Assembly: GCA_018065365.1 (NCBI GenBank) | Contig: JAGHTH010000162.1 | Span: forward strand, 1-11,293 | Length of the DNA stretch: 11,293 nucleotides | Direction: 5' to 3' | DNA from: Candidatus Coliplasma caballi | GTDB lineage: Bacteria > Bacillota > Clostridia > Oscillospirales > CAG-382 | Shown: one piece after another, positions 1 through 6,069 of the stretch | How the letters are laid out: every line of letters begins with the position of its first letter | How positions within the stretch are numbered: position 1 is the first letter of the stretch | Program-made: the position numbers and the translations under genes | The notes under the pieces: model-generated | Told to the model about the DNA's origin: nothing | Database searches by the model: none | Seen by the model: the letters and a program-made list of their open reading frames with translations, nothing else

Positions 1-758
1 TGGATGCACTGCTTGACTTCTTTGTAGGAAAGGTTGTCCACACGGACGAACGGAGCCAAGTAGGTATCGAAGGAGGAGAACGCCTGCGCGCCCGCCCCCT
101 CGTTCTGCATGATGCCCAAGAAGTTGCCCATCTGGTTGCAGAGGGTGGAGAGGTGTCCTGCGGGAGAGGAAGTGATCTTGCCCTCGACGCCGCCCAGACC
201 GTCCTGAATGAGCTGCTTCAGCGACCAGCCCGCGCAATAGCCGGACAGCATCGCGAGGTCGTGCAGATGAATGTCGGCGTTGCGGTGCGCGTTGCCGATC
301 TCGTCGTCGTAAACCTCGGAGAGCCAGTAGTTCGCCGTGATCGCGCCGGAGTTGGAAAGGATCAGACCGCCGACGGAGTAAGACACGGTGGAGTTCTCCT
401 TGACGCGCCAGTCGTTGATCTTTAAGTAGTTGTCCACGATCTTCTTGTAGTCGAGCAGGGTGCCGCTCAGATTACGCAGTTTTTCGTGCTGACGGCGGTA
501 CAGAATGTACGCCTTTGCCACGTCGCCGTAGCCCGCTTTACCCAATACGGACTCGACGCTGTCCTGAATGTCTTCGACCGCGATTTTGTCGTTTTCGATT
601 TTGGACTCGAAGTCCGCCATGACTTTGAGCGTCAGAAAATCGATCCCGTCGGGATGGTATTTCTTTTGGCAGGCCTCAAAAGCCGACGTAATGGCGTTTT
701 TGATTTTGCCCAAGTTGAAATCGACGATACTGCCGTCACGTTTGATTACTTGATACAT
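1..758 (-). CDS. nrdD: Anaerobic ribonucleoside-triphosphate reductase, N-terminal part (gene runs off the left edge)
   Basis: Class III ribonucleotide reductase, an oxygen-sensitive glycyl-radical enzyme that reduces NTPs to dNTPs in the cytoplasm. Only the first 252 residues are in the window, of a family usually about 700 or more. Translating the minus strand from the ATG at 758 gives MYQVIKRDGSIVDF..., a typical ATP-cone allosteric domain (about residues 3-95, with RDGS and a YRRQH-type end). The start of the catalytic barrel follows, with family-typical stretches such as HLHDLAMLSGYCAGWSLKQL, AGAQAFSSFDTYLAPFV and a GGV-GKI segment. The catalytic cysteines, zinc site and glycyl-radical loop lie outside. 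GAGGAGAGG (766-774 on plus) sits 7 nt before the ATG and fixes the start. The gene has its own promoter and NrdR-like sites. Its activase gene lies upstream behind a terminator, so the two are not one simple operon. Confidence 0.95.
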   Translation of the reverse strand, partial: MYQVIKRDGSIVDFNLGKIKNAITSAFEACQKKYHPDGIDFLTLKVMADFESKIENDKIAVEDIQDSVESVLGKAGYGDVAKAYILYRRQHEKLRNLSGTLLDYKKIVDNYLKINDWRVKENSTVSYSVGGLILSNSGAITANYWLSEVYDDEIGNAHRNADIHLHDLAMLSGYCAGWSLKQLIQDGLGGVEGKITSSPAGHLSTLCNQMGNFLGIMQNEGAGAQAFSSFDTYLAPFVRVDNLSYKEVKQCI

Positions 759-809
759 ACTTTTTCCTCTCCTCATTCGCTTTCGATCTTTATATGGAAA
801 AACTTTTTT

Positions 810-900
810 ATACGATATCTTGTGCTTTACCGAAGAAAGCAGACACATTATATCATAGATATTGTGGGATTGTCAAGAGGAAAAGCACAAGATATGGTAG
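810..900 (-). promoter_or_regulatory. Three NrdR-box-like sites at the nrdD promoter
   Basis: Three 16-bp windows resemble the NrdR box (acaCwAtATaTwGtgt): 810-825 (about 12 of 16 positions), 852-867 (about 11) and 885-900 (about 11). The middle one lies inside the -10/-35 spacer, one is just upstream of the -35 and one is in the early leader. Centre distances are 42 and 33 bp, near whole helical turns, as is usual for paired NrdR boxes. Seen another way, 815-828 and 882-895 form a perfect 14-bp inverted repeat (arm ATATCTTGTGCTTT). NrdR is the known ATP-cone repressor of nrd operons; its gene is not in the window. Confidence 0.65.
847..876 (-). promoter_or_regulatory. Sigma-A-type promoter of nrdD
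   Basis: On the minus strand TTGACA (871-876) and TATAAT (847-852) are both perfect consensus hexamers, 18 bp apart. Transcription would start near 840, leaving a leader of about 80 nt before the nrdD ATG at 758. A consensus promoter with operator-like sites on and around it suggests strong expression held down by a repressor. Confidence 0.85.
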
Positions 901-976
901 AAAATATTGCACAAAAACGCGGCGCGATTTTTGGAGAGAATTTTTCTTCGGGCCAAAAAAGCACGGAGAATAAAGG

Positions 977-1000
977 AAAAAACCTGCCCGAACGGGCAGG
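977..1000 (-). terminator. Rho-independent terminator after nrdG
   Basis: CCTGCCCG (983-990) and CGGGCAGG (993-1000) form a GC-rich stem of 7-8 bp with a tiny loop. On the minus strand it is followed at once by six T (plus-strand A run 977-982). It lies 18 bp past the nrdG stop and should end the STAS-kinase/nrdG transcript before the nrdD promoter. Confidence 0.88.
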
Positions 1001-1018
1001 CAAAAAAGTGCGGGGAAC

Positions 1019-1714
1019 TTATTGACCGCGGATCTCGGCGCGCTCCACGTACGGCAGGACGGTTTTCAACATCGCGTCGAGCGTTTGTTCGTCGGGTGCG
1101 CTCATCGGCTCTTTGCCGATCAGGTCTCCGCTGTCCACGAACGGTTGGAGGAAGTAGCGCTTCGCGCCGCGGATCCATTTTCCGATCTCGTCGAAATCGG
1201 AAACCTCGTGGAACTGCGCCACGACCGTGGTGCGAAATTCGTAATCGACCGCTCCGGAAAGCAGAAACGCCGCGCTCTCTCTGACCGCGGGGAACAGTTC
1301 CGGGCGGATGCCCGCCGTGGCGGGATATTTCGCCGGGGAATTTTTGATGTCCATGGCGACGTAATCTACCAGCCCGCGCGAAACGAGGTCTTTCAGTTTA
1401 TCGGGAGAGGATCCGTTGGTGTCGAGTTTGATCGCGAAGCCGAGCGCTTTGACCTGTCCGAGCCATTCGTCAAGCCCGGGCTGAAGCAGCGGCTCGCCGC
1501 CGGTAACCGCCACGCCGTCCAGCAATCCTTTGCGCTTTTGCAGGAATTCCAGCACGCCCTCGGGGGTAAAGGGCGCGGTTTCCTCAATTTCCGTGACGAG
1601 CGGAGCGTTATGGCAGAACGGGCAGCGGAAATTGCAGCCCGCCGTGAATACGGTGCAGGCGACGCGGCCGGGGAAGTCCAGCAGCGTCATTTTTTGGAGT
1701 CCGTCAATTCTCAT
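1019..1714 (-). CDS. nrdG: Anaerobic ribonucleotide reductase activating protein (radical SAM, NrdG2 type)
   Basis: Radical-SAM activase of 231 residues expected to install the glycyl radical on NrdD, using S-adenosylmethionine and a 4Fe-4S cluster. The cluster motif is C27-NFR-C31-PF-C34. Other radical-SAM landmarks are TGGEPL (71-76, SAM binding), KLDTNG (96-101) and MDIKN (121-125). The opening MRIDGLQKMTLLDFPG and the length fit the longer activase family often called NrdG2 rather than the roughly 150-residue E. coli type. The start at 1714 has an AGGAAG site about 10 nt upstream. It lies 24 bp downstream of the STAS-kinase gene on the same strand, so it is probably transcribed with it from 2973-3001. 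The next gene on this strand, nrdD, is the expected partner. Some NrdG2 relatives act on other glycyl-radical enzymes; the adjacent nrdD makes the reductase the best guess. Confidence 0.9.
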   Translation of the reverse strand: MRIDGLQKMTLLDFPGRVACTVFTAGCNFRCPFCHNAPLVTEIEETAPFTPEGVLEFLQKRKGLLDGVAVTGGEPLLQPGLDEWLGQVKALGFAIKLDTNGSSPDKLKDLVSRGLVDYVAMDIKNSPAKYPATAGIRPELFPAVRESAAFLLSGAVDYEFRTTVVAQFHEVSDFDEIGKWIRGAKRYFLQPFVDSGDLIGKEPMSAPDEQTLDAMLKTVLPYVERAEIRGQ

Positions 1715-1738
1715 CGTGCGGTTTCTTCCTTTTTTTAT

Positions 1739-2929
1739 TTATAAGTTAAAAGCGAGCGTGTCGATCGTTTGCAGCAGGTCGTCGATCTTCCGCAAGCAGA
1801 GCGCGACCGTCGCGCGTCCGTTTTCGGTATCGCGGTCGTCACGGCGCACGGTATGCCGCAGCAGGCGGAGATAGGCGATCAGCCGCGCCTTGCGTTCGAC
1901 GTCTTCGACGTGGGAAGCGTCGTCGGTCTGCAAATAGGCGGGCAGGAACGAGTTCCAGATCTGCACGGCGGTGTCGTAGGGAAGTCCGAGGAAGGATTCC
2001 ACGATGCCGGGATCGACCTCGCCGAAGCCGACGAACGTGATATACACGTTTGCGAGTTCCGTGACGGGATGTCCGTAGGAGAGCGTGTCCATGTCGATCA
2101 GGATCGCTTCGCCGTTCTGCCGCATCACGTTGTTGCTGTGGAAATCGCAGTGCAGCAGGATCGGCGGCTCGGGCAATTCCGTGAGCAGACGGTCGAGTTT
2201 TCCGAGCGATTCGGCGGAAAGATAGGGCTTGTCGGTGTTGAGCCAATCGCGGACGAACTGCTTGATCGGCGGGAATTCTTCTTTTGAAACCGTCGTGGTG
2301 TGGATCTTCCGGAGCAGCGCGGCAAATTCGCCGACGTACAGGGCGCGGTTTTCCGGTTCGTCGCGGAATAATTTGGAATAGGAGCGCGCAGAGAGCAGTT
2401 CAAACATTGTTCCGAAGCTCTCGCCGACGCGCACGATGTCGAACGTGATCGCGGTGGGGATTCCCAGCACGAACGCGCGGCGCGCGAACTCGCGTTCTTT
2501 CTGAATGTCGGGCAGGCAGTCCGGGCTTTTGAACACCTTGACGATCGTATCCGCGTCCAGCCGATAGACCGTTCCTTTCGCGCCCTGCCCGATGATCGCG
2601 CAGCCGTCCACCGAGACTTTGCGGTATTGCTTTTCCACCCGGTAAAAATCGGTAAAGCCGGTCATGGAAAGAACGTCGTACACCGCGGGACTCACGTTGA
2701 TGATGCGCGCGTCTTTGCAGCGTTTGCGGAGTTCCAGCAGGATGCGCAGTCCGCTGCTGCTGATGTATTCCAGCTTCTCGGCGTCCAACACGACCGGGAA
2801 GGATCCGTGTTCCTTTTCGCAGGCGTCGTAAACGGAAAAAAGGTCTTTCCGGACGTCCGGCGCGTTGGTCGTATTGATCGCGCCTTCCGGATAAAAGAAA
2901 AGCGTTCCGTTTTCAAACTGACTGTTCAT
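1739..2929 (-). CDS. STAS domain fused to an aminoglycoside/choline-kinase-like phosphotransferase
   Basis: Protein of 396 residues with two visible modules. Residues 1 to about 100 are a STAS (anti-anti-sigma-like) domain with the hallmark LEYISSSGLR at 53-62; the serines there match the site phosphorylated in SpoIIAA/RsbV-type proteins. Residues from about 105 look like an APH/choline-kinase-fold enzyme: glycine loop GQGAKGTVYRL (114-124), candidate ATP-anchoring lysine K131 in IVKVFK, Brenner-type catalytic motif H260-C-D262-F-H-S-N-N267, and metal-binding LIDMD with D279. All expected kinase residues are present, so it is probably active; the acceptor is unknown. No membrane segment is seen. 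The ATG at 2929 has only a weak GGCGGA site. It appears to be first in an operon with nrdG and is divergent from the ABC importer. The likely logic is that phosphorylation or partner binding of the STAS part controls the kinase, which is inference. The kinase domain call is firm; the function is not. Confidence 0.85.
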   Translation of the reverse strand: MNSQFENGTLFFYPEGAINTTNAPDVRKDLFSVYDACEKEHGSFPVVLDAEKLEYISSSGLRILLELRKRCKDARIINVSPAVYDVLSMTGFTDFYRVEKQYRKVSVDGCAIIGQGAKGTVYRLDADTIVKVFKSPDCLPDIQKEREFARRAFVLGIPTAITFDIVRVGESFGTMFELLSARSYSKLFRDEPENRALYVGEFAALLRKIHTTTVSKEEFPPIKQFVRDWLNTDKPYLSAESLGKLDRLLTELPEPPILLHCDFHSNNVMRQNGEAILIDMDTLSYGHPVTELANVYITFVGFGEVDPGIVESFLGLPYDTAVQIWNSFLPAYLQTDDASHVEDVERKARLIAYLRLLRHTVRRDDRDTENGRATVALCLRKIDDLLQTIDTLAFNL

Positions 2930-2972
2930 GTTTTTTCCGCCTGTCGTCGTTCATTTTACTTTATCGTTTTGT

Positions 2973-3001
2973 ATTATAGCATATTTTTCCGCAAAAAGCA
3001 A
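2973..3001 (-). promoter_or_regulatory. Promoter of the STAS-kinase/nrdG operon
   Basis: On the minus strand a perfect TATAAT (2973-2978) is preceded, 17 bp upstream, by TTGCTT (2996-3001), which matches only the TTG of the -35 consensus. The leader would be about 35 nt. It lies back to back with the ABC operon promoter, with 20 bp between the two -35 boxes. Confidence 0.6.
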
Positions 3002-3021
3002 ATCTTTTTTCGGGAAACGTA

Positions 3022-3050
3022 TTGACTTTTTGTCGGGAATCGTGTACAAT
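3022..3050 (+). promoter_or_regulatory. Promoter of the ABC importer operon
   Basis: TTGACT (3022-3027) and TACAAT (3045-3050) are spaced 17 bp apart. The predicted start near 3057 leaves a leader of only about 43 nt. That is too short for a T-box or riboswitch, so any substrate control would have to be by a protein. Confidence 0.8.
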
Positions 3051-3099
3051 ACGAAAATAGTGATAGAACTATAAGAAAAAATAAAATCGAGGACTTACT

Positions 3100-4065
3100 A
3101 TGAAAATGACGAAACTGCTCTCACTTCTTCTGGCGCTGGTAATGGCGTTTGCGTTGACCGCCTGCGGAGAAAGCGGAGAGAAAGACACCTATACCGTCGG
3201 GATCTGCCAGCTCGTGCAGCATCCCGCTCTGGATGAAGCGACGCGCGGCTTCAAGGACGCGCTGAAAGCGGCGCTCGGCGACAAGGTCGTGTTTGACGAG
3301 CAGAACGCTTCCAACGATATTCCCGCCTGCGCGACGATCGCGAACGGCTTCGTTTCCAAGAACGTCGATCTGATCATGGCGAACGCGACGCCCGTCCTGC
3401 AGACGATGGCTGCCGCGACGACCACCATTCCGATTCTGGGTACATCCGTAACCGAGTACGGCGTTGCGCTGGACATCAAGAACTTCTCCGGCACCGTCGG
3501 CGGCAACATTTCGGGTACTTCCGATCTGGCACCGCTCGATCAGCAGGCGAAGATGATCAAGGAACTGTTCCCCGACGCGAAGAACGTGTCGCTGATTTAC
3601 TGCTCCGCCGAAGCGAACTCGCTGTATCAGGTCAACACCGTCAAGGCGGAACTGGAAAAACTCGGCATGACCGCGACGCTCTATTCGTTCGCGGATTCCA
3701 ACGATCTGGCTTCCGTCGCGCAGTCTGCCTGTGCAAATGCGGACGTTCTCTACGCACCGACCGACAATACGCTGGCGACCTCGGCGGCAATTCTCGGCGG
3801 GATCGTTCTGGACAAAAAGATCCCTGTCGTCGCGGGCGAAGAAGGCATCTGCTCGAAGTGCGGCGTTGCTTCTCTGACCATTGACTACTACGACCTCGGC
3901 TACAAGACGGGCGAGATGGCGGTGGAGATTCTGACCGGAAAAACAAAGATCTCCGAAATGCCGATCCAGTACGCGCCGAACTTTACCAAGAAATACAATG
4001 AAGATATCTGCCGTGAGTTTGGCATCGAGATTCCCTCCGGCTACGAAAAAATCGAAACGAACTGA
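3100..4065 (+). CDS. ABC importer substrate-binding lipoprotein (ABC_sub_bind / TrpX-like)
   Basis: Solute-binding protein of 321 residues anchored outside the membrane as a lipoprotein. The N-terminus has KMTK, then a hydrophobic stretch and the lipobox LTA-C22; C22 would be lipidated. The mature part begins with YTVGICQLVQHPALDEATRG, characteristic of the ABC_sub_bind family (COG2984 type) with a periplasmic-binding-protein fold. Other family-like stretches are IPILGTSVTEYG, DAKNVSLIY, DVLYAPTDNT and IPVVAGEEG, ending in a region with DYYDLGYKTGEMA. GAGGA (3089-3093), 6 nt before the ATG, supports the start. It is first of three genes, followed by its permease 20 bp later. Streptococcal members of this family (TrpX) import tryptophan; many others have no known substrate. 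The ligand here cannot be read from sequence alone. Confidence 0.9.
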   Translation: MKMTKLLSLLLALVMAFALTACGESGEKDTYTVGICQLVQHPALDEATRGFKDALKAALGDKVVFDEQNASNDIPACATIANGFVSKNVDLIMANATPVLQTMAAATTTIPILGTSVTEYGVALDIKNFSGTVGGNISGTSDLAPLDQQAKMIKELFPDAKNVSLIYCSAEANSLYQVNTVKAELEKLGMTATLYSFADSNDLASVAQSACANADVLYAPTDNTLATSAAILGGIVLDKKIPVVAGEEGICSKCGVASLTIDYYDLGYKTGEMAVEILTGKTKISEMPIQYAPNFTKKYNEDICREFGIEIPSGYEKIETN

Positions 4066-4085
4066 AACCGGAGGAACGGATTTTC

Positions 4086-5012
4086 ATGCTGAATTCCCTT
4101 TTGAACGCGTTTCCCGGATCGGTCGCGCAGGGGTTGATCTGGGGACTGATGGCCATTGGTGTGTTCATTACCTACAAAATTCTCGACATCGCCGATCTGA
4201 CCGTTGACGGATCGATCTGCACGGGCGGAGCGGTCTGCGCCGTCATGATGATCAACGGTTGCAACGTGTGGATTTCCATGTTCGTCGCGTTCCTCGCCGG
4301 AATGCTGGCAGGGCTCGCGACGGGAGTGTTCCACGTATTCATGGGCATTCCGCCGATTCTTGCGGGCATTCTGACGCAGCTTTCGCTGTATTCCGTCAAC
4401 CTGAAGATCATGAGCGGCGCCAACGTATCGCTGTCGGTGCGGAACTACGATCTTCTCGTATCGCTGCAATATCTGAAAGGCGTGCCGTTCTATTGCAACA
4501 CGCTGCTCGTGGTGGCGCTCATTCTGGCGGCGGTCATCGGGGTGCTGTATTGGTTTTTCGGCACCGAGATCGGCTGCGGCATCCGTGCGACCGGCTGCAA
4601 CGCCGCAATGTCCAAGGCGCAGGGGATCAACACCGATCGGAATAAGATCATCGCGCTGATGATGTCCAACGGGATCGTCGCGTTCTCCGGCGCGCTGCTG
4701 ACGCAGTACCAGGGGTTTGCGGACGTGAATATGGGGCGCGGCGCGGTCGTGATCGGGCTGGCGGCGATCATCATCGGAGAGGCGCTGTTCGGGAAACTGC
4801 TCAAAAACAATTTCGCGCTCAAATTGCTGCAGGTCGGGCTGGGCGGCATCGTGTATTACATCGTGTACCAGGCGGTCATTATGCTCGGTACCGAGCCCGA
4901 CATGATGAAAATGTATTCCGCACTCGTCGTGGCGATCTTCCTTGCGATCCCGTATCTGAAAGAAAGATACTTCAAAAAGAACGTGGCGTCGAAAGGAGAA
5001 AGTCATGCTTGA
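4086..5012 (+). CDS. ABC importer permease (TrpY-like, BPD_transp_2 family)
   Basis: Integral membrane protein of 308 residues with about eight hydrophobic segments; these include stretches near 13-30, 40-60, 63-85, 138-155, 190-205, 218-235 and 275-290. It resembles the COG4120 group of permeases related to branched-chain amino acid and sugar importers. Typical features are the early ADLTVDGSICTGGAVCAV stretch, the GIPPILAGILTQLSLYSVNL stretch, and the cytoplasmic GIRATGCNAAMSKAQGIN coupling-helix region that contacts the ATPase. A GGAGGA site (4070-4075) precedes the ATG by 10 nt. The last 8 bases overlap the start of the ATPase gene, which points to translational coupling. It should form the translocation channel for the upstream binding protein. 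Confidence 0.9.
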   Translation: MLNSLLNAFPGSVAQGLIWGLMAIGVFITYKILDIADLTVDGSICTGGAVCAVMMINGCNVWISMFVAFLAGMLAGLATGVFHVFMGIPPILAGILTQLSLYSVNLKIMSGANVSLSVRNYDLLVSLQYLKGVPFYCNTLLVVALILAAVIGVLYWFFGTEIGCGIRATGCNAAMSKAQGINTDRNKIIALMMSNGIVAFSGALLTQYQGFADVNMGRGAVVIGLAAIIIGEALFGKLLKNNFALKLLQVGLGGIVYYIVYQAVIMLGTEPDMMKMYSALVVAIFLAIPYLKERYFKKNVASKGESHA

Positions 5013-5802
5013 ACTCAAAAACGTGACCAAGATCTTCAACGGCGGCACCTGCAATGAAAAAGTGGCGCTCAACGACCTTTCGCTGACGCTGAACGACGGC
5101 GATTTCGTAACCGTGATCGGCGGCAACGGCGCCGGAAAATCCACCGTGCTGAACGCGATCGCGGGCGTCTGGAAGCCGGACACGGGCAAAATCCTCATTG
5201 ACGGCGAAGACGTAACGAACATGCCCGAACACAAACGGGCGAAATACCTCGGGCGCGTGTTCCAGGATCCGCGGCTCGGAACGGCGGGGAACATGAACAT
5301 CGACGAGAACCTGGCGCTCGCGGCACGACGCGGCAAGCGCAGAGGGCTTGGTTGGGGCATTACCAAAAAAGAGCGCGAGCATTACAGAGAACTGCTCGCG
5401 GAACTCAATCTCGGATTGGAAAGCCGCATTACGACCAAGATCGGCGTGCTTTCGGGCGGGCAAAGACAGGCGGTTACGCTGCTGATGGCTTCTTTGCAGC
5501 AGCCGAAACTGCTGTTGCTGGACGAGCATACCGCGGCGCTGGATCCCAAAACCGCCGCAAAGGTGCTGGAACTGACCGACCGGATCGTCAGAGAAAACAA
5601 GTTGACCGCGCTGATGGTTACGCACAATATGCGCGACGCGATCGCCTACGGAAACCGGCTGATCATGATGCACAACGGACGGATCATCCTGGACATTTCC
5701 GGCGAGGACAAGAAACAACTCACGGTGGAATTGCTGCTCAAGCAGTTCAACGTTGCGGCGGGCGAAACGTTCGACAACGACCGGGCGCTGCTGACCGACT
5801 GA
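5005..5802 (+). CDS. ABC importer ATP-binding protein (TrpZ-like)
   Basis: Cytoplasmic ATPase of 265 residues that would power the importer. All ABC motifs are intact: Walker A GGNGAGKST (39-47), Q-loop Q87 in VFQDP, signature LSGGQ (149-153), Walker B LLLLDE (169-174) and H-loop H207 in VTHN. The composition and the extended RRGKRRGLGWGITKKERE stretch between Q-loop and signature fit the COG1101 group that accompanies COG2984/COG4120 proteins. The start ATG lies inside the permease gene (8 bp overlap), with AAAGGAG just upstream. It is the last gene of the operon; a terminator follows about 150 bp later. Confidence 0.93.
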   Translation: MLELKNVTKIFNGGTCNEKVALNDLSLTLNDGDFVTVIGGNGAGKSTVLNAIAGVWKPDTGKILIDGEDVTNMPEHKRAKYLGRVFQDPRLGTAGNMNIDENLALAARRGKRRGLGWGITKKEREHYRELLAELNLGLESRITTKIGVLSGGQRQAVTLLMASLQQPKLLLLDEHTAALDPKTAAKVLELTDRIVRENKLTALMVTHNMRDAIAYGNRLIMMHNGRIILDISGEDKKQLTVELLLKQFNVAAGETFDNDRALLTD

Positions 5803-5890
5803 ATATTGATTTGCAAAAAAGGAAATGAGCTCGATTAGGGCGTGCGTCTTAGGGATTTTTTGACCGGTGGAACGCCACGAAGAAAAGAAA

Positions 5891-5919
5891 AACAGTTTTT
5901 CAGAAATGAAAAAGCTGTT
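5891..5919. other. Imperfect hairpin in the gap after the ABC operon
   Basis: AACAG-TTTTTC and GAAAAA-G-CTGTT can pair around a 6-nt loop, with one bulged G. It is AT-rich and has no T run after it, so I do not call it a terminator. The rest of 5803-5949 shows no credible gene. Confidence 0.35.
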
Positions 5920-5949
5920 CTTAATCAGTCAAAAATTGCAAAACATAAG

Positions 5950-5976
5950 AGCGAGGAGCAGATCCTCGCTTTTATT
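5950..5976 (+). terminator. Rho-independent terminator of the ABC importer operon
   Basis: AGCGAGGA (5950-5957) and TCCTCGCT (5963-5970) form a perfect 8-bp stem with a 5-nt loop. A T-rich tail TTTATTGTTATTT follows on the plus strand. It lies 147 bp beyond the ATPase stop and would also protect the convergent MATE gene from read-through. Confidence 0.78.
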
Positions 5977-6013
5977 GTTATTTATCCCTACATAAGTTCT
6001 TTTCGGGGAAGGG

Positions 6014-6059
6014 TATGGGGAACCCCCCTTTTCTTGCGAAGAAAAGGGGGTTCCCCATA
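6014..6059. repeat. 46-bp near-perfect palindrome between convergent genes
   Basis: TATGGGGAACCCCC (6014-6027) pairs perfectly with GGGGGTTCCCCATA (6046-6059). Inside, TTTTCTT (6029-6035) pairs with AAGAAAA (6039-6045) around a GCG loop, leaving only C6028 unpaired. The stem of 21 bp with a 3-nt loop is much longer than a normal terminator, and neither side has a T run directly after it. It begins 10 bp past the MATE stop. It could end transcription or protect the 3' end of the MATE mRNA, or be a copy of a dispersed palindromic repeat. Confidence 0.75.
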
Positions 6060-6069
6060 TAAAAACCCA

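Noticed and set aside
1022..2287. Plus-strand frames opposite nrdG and the STAS-kinase gene
   Set aside because: They are shadows of conserved minus-strand genes, with no ribosome sites or recognisable domains.
3056..3071. Short inverted repeat ATAGT/ACTAT in the ABC operon leader
   Set aside because: Only 5 bp per arm in AT-rich sequence; expected by chance.
4041..5366. Minus-strand open frame of 441 codons under the permease/ATPase genes
   Set aside because: It is antisense to two intact ABC genes. The histidine/arginine/aspartate-rich translation is a codon-bias artefact.
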